Assembly (NCBI GenBank): GCA_964600665.1
Contig: CAZRKC010000023.1
Span: forward strand, 1 to 37,652
Reading direction: 5' to 3'
Length of the DNA: 37,652 bases
Source: CAZRKC01 sp964600665
GTDB taxonomy: Bacteria > Bacillota > SLNR01
This document shows, piece after piece, positions 31,732 through 37,652 of this stretch (its first letter is position 1; each line of letters starts with the position of its first letter). The notes beneath the pieces are model-generated. The model worked only from the letters and a program-made list of their open reading frames with translations, did no database searches and was not told the DNA's origin. The translations under genes and the position numbers were made by a program.

Positions 31732-32782
31732 CCATGGGGGGAAGGTAGACAGGTTTAGCAAGGTCAAATGTCTCACCATCCATATCTTTAGCCATTAACA
31801 TACTACTCGAACTCCGAATAGAAAATCCGATGTTCTGGAACATATTAATCTTTTGTTCAGCAGGAACCATGAATGATATCCGAGCATGGCCGTGATCCAG
31901 AGCGAAATTGTGCAATATGCTCCACAATGGTGTCAGGTCTTTCGGGCTATCTGCATACACCAATGGATAGGGAGTGCAATTATGCAATATCTCACCTGCA
32001 TTTGGAACCGCAGGCAAAGGAAGTACAGTGCTCACTGCTTGAGCGATTCGTACCAGTCGATTCATTCTGCGATCCCATTGCACAATCGAGCTCGCCAATA
32101 CTTTCGATGCATGCCAGCATCCCAAAATACTCTTAATGCGTCCGTTACACTCATGAATGTAAATATCATCAGTGGCGAATTCAGGTAGCTGTTCCCAGTG
32201 TTCCCATAAAGTATTCTCCGTAAAAGGATGAAAAAAATCATAACCGTCGTAATGTTTGTTGATAAGGTCAACGACTTCGGGCAGGTCCTTCCGTCTAAGT
32301 GTCCTGACACCTGTTGGCACTTTCCTTTTTCTCATTGGCATCACTGTATAATGATTAAACCGCTCGCGTTTCACATACCCGCTCTTCCCCAATACCCCGA
32401 TTGAAGGATAGTTATCTTCCATGACACTGCAATAGAATATTTGCACACCGGCTGCAACAGCTTCCCTTTCAACATGCGTTAGCAAGTTTGCAGCCACCCC
32501 CATCCTTCTGTATTCGGGGTCCACTGACATACCATACAAATAGGCTGTCGTCTTCATCTGATTTCCAATCATCCGTTGATTAATCGCACATTCAAGAACT
32601 CCGACAATTGTCGCACCATCCCATGCAGCCCATGCATTGGCATGAGGGTAATGGGCCGACCTTCGAAAAAAATCTTCATGTCGCTCCTGACACACAACCA
32701 GAGAAGTTCCTCTGGGACATCGCTTTAACAATGATAGCAGAGAATCGTTATCCTTATACTGGACCCGTTTGATTTCAATCAC
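31727..32782 (-). CDS. Protein with two GNAT-like acetyltransferase domains
   Basis: 351 aa. The first GNAT domain (about 1-150) shows MSVDPEYRRMGVAANLLTHV, the acetyl-CoA-binding loop (RRMGVA), and CSVMEDNYPSIGVLGKSGYV. The second half (about 160-345) begins TLRRKDLPEVVDLINKHY and resembles a degenerate second GNAT domain (DGRIKSILGCWHA-type strand NGRIKSILGCWHA, ending QKINMFQNIGFS). Substrate unknown. The start is GTG at 32782 with GAGGTG 5 nt upstream. Placed 38 bases before selA, it is probably in the same transcript, but a functional link to selenocysteine is only contextual. Confidence 0.8.
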   Translation of the reverse strand: MIEIKRVQYKDNDSLLSLLKRCPRGTSLVVCQERHEDFFRRSAHYPHANAWAAWDGATIVGVLECAINQRMIGNQMKTTAYLYGMSVDPEYRRMGVAANLLTHVEREAVAAGVQIFYCSVMEDNYPSIGVLGKSGYVKRERFNHYTVMPMRKRKVPTGVRTLRRKDLPEVVDLINKHYDGYDFFHPFTENTLWEHWEQLPEFATDDIYIHECNGRIKSILGCWHASKVLASSIVQWDRRMNRLVRIAQAVSTVLPLPAVPNAGEILHNCTPYPLVYADSPKDLTPLWSILHNFALDHGHARISFMVPAEQKINMFQNIGFSIRSSSSMLMAKDMDGETFDLAKPVYLPPME

Positions 32783-32936
32783 ATTCGCACCTCATCTACA
32801 AAATAAATCCCATGCTCAAAAACCATATCGGAAATTCCAATGATTACGCCCGATCGATACTGTGTTTGATAATGGGCGCACGGCCATCAGAAACATTGCA
32901 CGCAAATTTAACATCCATATGCAGATGAATTTTCAT
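32779..32936 (-). pseudogene. Possible frameshifted small ORF upstream of the GNAT gene
   Basis: ATG at 32936 opens 30 codons (MKIHLHMDVKFACNVSDG, stop at 32844-32846). A second frame reads on with VIIGISDMVFEHGIYFVDEV and stops at TGA 32779-32781, overlapping the GNAT start. The two halves look like consecutive parts of one small protein with a single frameshift. Family not recognised and the ribosome binding site is weak. Confidence 0.25.
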
Positions 32937-33011
32937 CACATATCGACCTGCTTCAGTATTCCTTTTATTCTGCGGGTTAAGTCAAATCCCTTTACTGAGG
33001 GAGATGAAGAG

Positions 33012-33039
33012 AAAAGAAGACCGCAGTTGGTCTCCTTTT
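33012..33039 (-). terminator. Terminator of the methionine/SAM operon
   Basis: An 11-bp stem AAAAGGAGACC/GGTCTTCTTTT on the minus strand (one G-T pair) with a 6-nt loop and T-rich 3' arm lies 10 bases past the metK stop. Confidence 0.8.
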
Positions 33040-33048
33040 AATACCTCG

Positions 33049-34257
33049 TTAGATTTTCGCTTCTTTTCGCAGGATCTCTGCCTTATCGGTTTTCTCCCAA
33101 GGCAGGTCCAGATCATCCCGCCCAAAGTGGCCGTATGCGGCAACCTGACGGTATATGGGGCGTCTTAAATCCATATCCTTAATAATGGCTGCAGGTCGGA
33201 GATCGAAATGTTTCGCTACCAGTTTTTCGATCATATCATCTGATATCTTCCCAGTTGCAAATGTATTCACCATCACGGAAACCGGATGAGCAACACCAAT
33301 GACATAGGCTAATTGAATCTCACAGCGATCTGCTAAACCTGCTGCCACAATATTCTTCGCCACATAGCGAGCAGCATAAGACGCAGATCGATCCACTTTC
33401 GTCGGATCCTTACCGGAAAAGGCACCCCCACCGTGCCGTGCGGCCCCACCGTAAGTATCCACAATAATTTTTCTGCCAGTCAGTCCTGAATCTCCCTGTG
33501 GCCCACCGATAGAAAACCGGCCGGTTGCATTAACAAAGTATTTCGTTTCTGGGGTCAGTAAGTCATTCGGAATAATGGGTCTGATCACTTTTTCGATAAT
33601 ATCTTCGCGAATGGTGTCACAGTGAATGTCCGGTTTATGTTGCGCTGAGACAACAACGGTGGTTACTCGAACGGGCTTATAGCCATCATATTCCACTGTC
33701 ACCTGTGTTTTCCCATCAGGTCTTAGATAGGGGATTTCACGGTTTTTTCGTACCTCTGCCAGACGTCTGGCAAGTTTATGTGCGAGTGTGATCGGCATCG
33801 GCATCAACTCAGGTGTTTCATTGCAGGCAAAACCAAACATCATTCCCTGATCCCCCGCACCCGTTGTTTCCAAAATGTCCGGCTCTTCCAAATGCCCCTC
33901 TTTGACTTCCAAGGCACAATCGACTCCCAAAGCAATGTCCGAAGACTGCTCATCGATGGATGTAATAACGGCACAGGTGTCCGCATCAAATCCATACTTT
34001 GCGCGAGTGTACCCAATGTCGCGAACTGTTTTCCTAACAAGTTTAGGCATATCGACATAACATTCCGTCGTTATCTCGCCAACAACCATAACAAGCCCCG
34101 TTGTGACGGTGGTTTCACAAGCAACACGAGCTAAAGGATCTTTCTCTAAAATCGCATCCAAAATTGCATCTGAAATCTGATCACATATCTTGTCTGGATG
34201 GCCTTCAGTCACCGATTCGGATGTAAATAAATATGTCCCTTCTCTTTCAATCACCAT
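33049..34257 (-). CDS. metK: S-adenosylmethionine synthetase
   Basis: 402 aa, full length. It makes S-adenosylmethionine from methionine and ATP. Motifs: SVTEGHPDKICDQISDAILD at the ATP site, the signature GAGDQGMMFGFA, the phosphate loop GGGAFSGKDPTKVDRS, and DLDLPWEKTD near the end. ATG at 34257 with AGGGGG about 4-5 nt upstream. It follows the methionine-synthase core gene after 44 bases and closes the SAM-riboswitch operon, so its product is the ligand that turns the operon off. Confidence 0.97.
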   Translation of the reverse strand: MVIEREGTYLFTSESVTEGHPDKICDQISDAILDAILEKDPLARVACETTVTTGLVMVVGEITTECYVDMPKLVRKTVRDIGYTRAKYGFDADTCAVITSIDEQSSDIALGVDCALEVKEGHLEEPDILETTGAGDQGMMFGFACNETPELMPMPITLAHKLARRLAEVRKNREIPYLRPDGKTQVTVEYDGYKPVRVTTVVVSAQHKPDIHCDTIREDIIEKVIRPIIPNDLLTPETKYFVNATGRFSIGGPQGDSGLTGRKIIVDTYGGAARHGGGAFSGKDPTKVDRSASYAARYVAKNIVAAGLADRCEIQLAYVIGVAHPVSVMVNTFATGKISDDMIEKLVAKHFDLRPAAIIKDMDLRRPIYRQVAAYGHFGRDDLDLPWEKTDKAEILRKEAKI

Positions 34258-34301
34258 GACTCCCCCTTTTTCGCTATGATATTATTCTCAGGCTATTTTG
34301 G

Positions 34302-36707
34302 TTAGGTGGCCATCAGTTCAGCCACTTTGCGAACCGCATCCTGAGCATCGGCTCCGTAAGCATCTGCACCAATTTCAGAGGCATATTCGGGTGTAATAAC
34401 CGCTCCTCCGACGATCGTCTTAACTGGTAAACCCATAGATTGGATAGATTCCATTGTTTTTTTCATTTCAATCATCGTGGTAGTCATTAGGGCACTGAGC
34501 CCCACTACTTGCGCTTTTTCACGAACAATTGCTTCAATGATCCTTTCAGAGGGTACATCCTTCCCAAGATCAATGACAGAATACCCATAGTTCTCCAGTA
34601 AAACAGACACGATGTTCTTACCAATATCATGAATATCCCCCTTTACAGTCGCCATAATGACTTTCCCGCGACTAATGACTGCATTGGGATCCATGTTTTT
34701 TTTCAAATATGCAAACGAACGCTCTGCTGCTTCAGCACTCAGCATCAGTTGGGGCAAATAAAGCCGCCCTTCCTCATACCCTCGACCGACTTCATCCAAA
34801 GCAGGAATCATGACTTGATCCACTAAATCCATGGGGCTCCATCCCATGGTCATGCATGCTTCAGCAATACGGCCCGCATTCGCCTTGTCACCGTTTATAA
34901 TGGCGACCCGAAGCCGATTGGCATCATCCAGCAACATCCCTTCAAGGTGGAATGCTGCCGTATTTGCAGCAATGTTCTGATTCGACGCGATATATGCAGC
35001 TGCCCCGGTATCTGTTCCGGATATGACAGACCACGCCTGCAAAACCTCCCGGTTCTTCGGTTCCATCGGGTCGATAATCGCAGCATCGAGCCCAGCACCT
35101 AACAATGCAGCCAAATACACACTATTCAGCTTATCCCTGGCCGGTAACCCGTGAGACACATTGCTGACCCCGGCAATCGTGCCAACGCCCAGTTCACTTT
35201 TGACCCTTCGCAATGCGTTCAATGTTTCCAGGGGAGCCCCGGCCTGTGCTGCAGCAGTCATCACCAGGCAATCCAGATAAATGTCCTCTGCCCGGATCCC
35301 GTACTCCTTTGCTGTTTGTACGATGACTTGCCCAATTCGAATCCGGTCATCAACAGAAGAGGGTAATCCGTTCTCATCCATTGTCAGACCAACGATTCCG
35401 GCTCCATATTTTTTTACAATGGGCAGAATTGCTCTCAGCTGGTCTTGTTTTCCGGTCACAGAATTCACAAGCGCTTTCCCCGGATATGTTCGAAGAATGG
35501 TCTCCAGTATATCCACATTTGTTGAATCAATTGCCACCGGACAATGACTGACTTTTGAGACAGCCTGAACCGCTTGCTCCATTGCCTCTTTTTCATTGAT
35601 TCCCGGAGCACCCACATTAATATCCAGCACATCCGCACCAGCGGTCTCCTGTGTTTTGGCAAGTTCTTGCACCAAAGCCATTTCGCCTGATTGCATATCA
35701 ACTTTCAATTTCTTCTTACCTGTGGGATTGATCCGCTCTCCAACAATCACAATATCATGACCCATCATCCAGATCGTCTTGGTTCGACTCGCCAGACGAC
35801 CGGTATAGGGAATATCTCGATTTATGGGTTTTCGTTTTCCGATCTGATTTGAAATGGCCTGAATATGTGCTGGGGTATTTCCACAGCATCCCCCAATGAT
35901 TGCCACACCCAACTGAGCAAATCGTTCGGCGTACTCAGCCATCATTGCCGGTGTGGCAGGGAAAACCGTCTTCCCATGAATCAATTGCGGGAGGCCAGCA
36001 TTCGGTTTTACCACCAGGGGTAGATGCGTAATTTTAGCCATTTCTTCCAAAACAGGGTACAGTTCCTGTGGGCCTCCTGAACAATTCGCCCCAACCACAT
36101 CCGCACCGAGCCCTTCCATCACGGTCACCGCAGTCGTCGGATCCGTCCCTAATACCGTCCGGTTTCGATCAGCAAAGGTCATCTGACATATCACTGGCAA
36201 AGATGTCACTTCTTTGACCGCTATCATCGCAGCCCTTAACTCGGATAGATCAGCCATGGTCTCCACATTGATGGCATCCACCCCACCATCGACCAATCCT
36301 CGAGCCTGTTCTTTAAATGAATCAAATACTCGATCAAAGGTCATCCTCCCATAGGGCTCAATAAACTGTCCGCACGGACCGATGGTCCCCACTGCCAGTC
36401 CACCATGCTTCAGAGAGGCAGCTTTCGCAATCTGACCGGCGGCACGATTGATTTCATAAGCCATATCCCCCAGGTGATATTCAGCAAGTTTAATGGAACT
36501 ACCACCAAAACTGTTGGTCAAAACCAGGTCAGATCCAGAGCGGAAATATGCTTCGTGGATCGACATGACGGCCTCTGGGTGATCAATATTCCACATTTCC
36601 GGGCATTCACCCGGTTGCATACCCGCACTTTGGAGCAAGGTTCCCATCGCCCCATCATAGATTAGAATACGTTTGTCCATTCGCTCTTTCAAAGTATGCC
36701 TCATCAT
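34302..36707 (-). CDS. metH: B12-dependent methionine synthase core (Hcy, pterin and cobalamin domains)
   Basis: 801 aa. An N-terminal homocysteine S-methyltransferase barrel (DGAMGTLLQSAG, then zinc ligands in VGANCSGGP and GGCCGN). A pterin-binding barrel follows (GERINPTGKKKL, DINVGAPG, IDSTN), then a cobalamin cap and Rossmann domain with KGDIHDIGKN carrying the cobalt ligand His693. It transfers a methyl group from methyl-tetrahydrofolate via cob(I)alamin to homocysteine. It stops there: the C-terminal activation domain of classical MetH is a separate gene immediately upstream (36704-37330), whose stop overlaps the start by 4 bases. ATG at 36707 or 36704, AAGGAGG 4 or 7 nt upstream. Confidence 0.95.
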   Translation of the reverse strand: MMRHTLKERMDKRILIYDGAMGTLLQSAGMQPGECPEMWNIDHPEAVMSIHEAYFRSGSDLVLTNSFGGSSIKLAEYHLGDMAYEINRAAGQIAKAASLKHGGLAVGTIGPCGQFIEPYGRMTFDRVFDSFKEQARGLVDGGVDAINVETMADLSELRAAMIAVKEVTSLPVICQMTFADRNRTVLGTDPTTAVTVMEGLGADVVGANCSGGPQELYPVLEEMAKITHLPLVVKPNAGLPQLIHGKTVFPATPAMMAEYAERFAQLGVAIIGGCCGNTPAHIQAISNQIGKRKPINRDIPYTGRLASRTKTIWMMGHDIVIVGERINPTGKKKLKVDMQSGEMALVQELAKTQETAGADVLDINVGAPGINEKEAMEQAVQAVSKVSHCPVAIDSTNVDILETILRTYPGKALVNSVTGKQDQLRAILPIVKKYGAGIVGLTMDENGLPSSVDDRIRIGQVIVQTAKEYGIRAEDIYLDCLVMTAAAQAGAPLETLNALRRVKSELGVGTIAGVSNVSHGLPARDKLNSVYLAALLGAGLDAAIIDPMEPKNREVLQAWSVISGTDTGAAAYIASNQNIAANTAAFHLEGMLLDDANRLRVAIINGDKANAGRIAEACMTMGWSPMDLVDQVMIPALDEVGRGYEEGRLYLPQLMLSAEAAERSFAYLKKNMDPNAVISRGKVIMATVKGDIHDIGKNIVSVLLENYGYSVIDLGKDVPSERIIEAIVREKAQVVGLSALMTTTMIEMKKTMESIQSMGLPVKTIVGGAVITPEYASEIGADAYGADAQDAVRKVAELMAT

Positions 36708-37330
36708 CTTTCCTCCTTGGTACGGTGACCAATCACAGCGGTAATGCTTTTGCGGGGGATTAACATTGACGATTGTGTTACTTCAATTCCAATCCGGTCT
36801 GCTTCAATTGCGTTTACGATTTCATTTTGTATACGAATGTCCCAATCTCCATAACCCGGGCTGAAACGTCGTGTTTGTGATGAAGCCTGATTCTCCATTC
36901 GGATATCCTGATCCAAAACTTCTGCGGCTTGTTCTACATACTCCGATGCGGCTGCATCCAGAATCATCCCTTGGACATATTCCCGTTCACAAAAAAGCCG
37001 GTCTACCTCAAACTCTACACTCCGACCAATGCTCACCGCCATCAATGTCACTCGCTGACATCCTGTCAAATGCTCATTGATGGATCTCCCTTCAAGGACA
37101 ATCGGCACAGGCGTCTGTATCACAAGTTTGTCACCGGTTTCTGTGATCGCATAGGTATCATATACCCCTTGCGGGCAGGATAATTGACCGCACTGACTTA
37201 ATGCAGACTGCACACGGGCATTCATCTCAGGATCATTCTGTGCAGGATTGGTCATGCCAAGTAATCGCTGCACTTCTTCAGGAGATGCGATGATTCGTTT
37301 ATTGTCAATGTTTTTCAACAAATCAATCAC
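36704..37330 (-). CDS. Methionine synthase activation-domain protein (split MetH)
   Basis: 208 aa. The second half matches the B12-dependent methionine synthase activation domain: QTRRFSPGYGDWDIRIQNEI and SSMLIPRKSITAVIGH correspond to the SAM-binding RFSPGYxDW and KSxxxIxG motifs. It would bind SAM and allow reductive reactivation of the cobalamin in the partner MetH core, with which it overlaps by 4 bases. The Cys-containing stretch SQCGQLSCPQG is notable. The start is uncertain: TTG at 37330 has GGGGAG only 3-4 nt upstream, and a TTG three codons later has 8 nt. First gene after the SAM-I riboswitch. Confidence 0.88.
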   Translation of the reverse strand: MIDLLKNIDNKRIIASPEEVQRLLGMTNPAQNDPEMNARVQSALSQCGQLSCPQGVYDTYAITETGDKLVIQTPVPIVLEGRSINEHLTGCQRVTLMAVSIGRSVEFEVDRLFCEREYVQGMILDAAASEYVEQAAEVLDQDIRMENQASSQTRRFSPGYGDWDIRIQNEIVNAIEADRIGIEVTQSSMLIPRKSITAVIGHRTKEER

Positions 37331-37364
37331 TCCCCATTCACATCATCTTCATTCAAGGTGATAA

Positions 37365-37392
37365 AATAAAAAACTCCCCGTCATGGAAGAGT
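37365..37392 (-). terminator. SAM-I riboswitch expression-platform terminator
   Basis: On the minus strand ACTCTTCC pairs with GGGGAGT (one bulged T) and is followed by TTTTTTATTTT. It lies directly between the aptamer and the first gene. Confidence 0.85.
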
Positions 37393-37406
37393 ATGTTTCG
37401 AGTCAC

Positions 37407-37509
37407 CTCTCATCTCCCAGAATCTTGTTCTGCAGGATTTAGCACCGTATTTTCTCAAATCGGTTGCTGGGTTTCATCGGGCCAGTCCCTCCACCACTCT
37501 TGATAAGAG
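37407..37509 (-). promoter_or_regulatory. SAM-I (S-box) riboswitch aptamer
   Basis: Minus strand: closing helix CTCTTATC/GATGAGAG, the conserved CTTATCAAGAG opening, GGTGGAGGGACTGGCCCGAT and GAAACCCAGCAACC, then the P4 region (GGTGCTAAATCC). All are S-box landmarks. With the terminator at 37365-37392 it should stop transcription of the methionine synthase/metK operon when SAM is plentiful. Confidence 0.97.
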
Positions 37510-37533
37510 CTATTCAGTTGGATTCACAACGCA

Positions 37534-37562
37534 ATATTAGCATACACAAACTGGGGTGTCAA
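37534..37562 (-). promoter_or_regulatory. Promoter of the methionine/SAM operon
   Basis: TTGACA (37562-37557), a 17-base spacer and TAATAT (37539-37534) on the minus strand, about 25 bases before the riboswitch aptamer. Confidence 0.85.
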
Positions 37563-37652
37563 GAAAAATATCAATGGGGTATGAACGTAAAACAACACGG
37601 TGAAATGAAAAATCAAGTGCAATAGAAAGTGACGACTCATAGGAACACCAGC

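Overview
The window reads as chromosome of an anaerobic, low-to-moderate G+C Firmicute (Clostridia-like). The grounds are strong AGGAGG ribosome binding sites, frequent TTG and GTG starts, a SAM-I riboswitch, a Fur-controlled feoAB cluster with a FeoB-associated Cys-rich mini-protein, a selA-selB-tRNA-Sec cluster, a cell-wall-anchored Cna-B-type surface protein, and ferredoxin-domain or sulfur-linked oxidoreductases. Most genes lie on the minus strand. The species cannot be named from the sequence alone.

Layout: 1-2.1 kb holds a remnant of an S24/LexA-like protein, an aldo/keto reductase with a ferredoxin tail, and a decayed DUF3887-type lipoprotein. 2.1-5.0 kb is a compact minus-strand set: NIF3-like protein, ATC-hydrolase-family protein and RtcB RNA ligase. 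5.3-7.6 kb carries a CoA-disulfide-reductase/rhodanese fusion followed by a nitroreductase. 7.6-9.9 kb carries threonine ammonia-lyase followed by a D-2-hydroxyacid dehydrogenase. A small plus-strand pair (10.0-10.8 kb) is divergent from them. 10.9-13.7 kb is a 763-aa surface protein behind a roughly 400-nt leader containing two nearly identical tandem structured elements. I regard these elements as the most interesting object here.

14.2-23.5 kb is a mannose-centred module. One operon holds a glycosyltransferase, a cupin phosphomannose isomerase, mannose-1-phosphate guanylyltransferase and a phosphohexomutase. Divergent from it is a 1199-aa protein joining a GT-A-like N-terminus to a C-terminal GH130 domain. 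Together they could make GDP-mannose and build and recycle a mannoside. 23.6-24.4 kb holds a frameshifted saccharopine-dehydrogenase-like pseudogene, followed by a lipoprotein gene and a small exported protein. 25.7-28.1 kb is feoA-feoB-FeoB-associated protein under a consensus promoter with a Fur box. 28.2-32.8 kb is the selenocysteine module: GNAT protein, selA, selB and tRNA-Sec. 33.0-37.6 kb is a methionine/SAM operon: SAM-I riboswitch, split methionine synthase (activation-domain protein plus MetH core) and metK.

All calls come from reading translations, motifs and base pairing by eye. No database search was possible.
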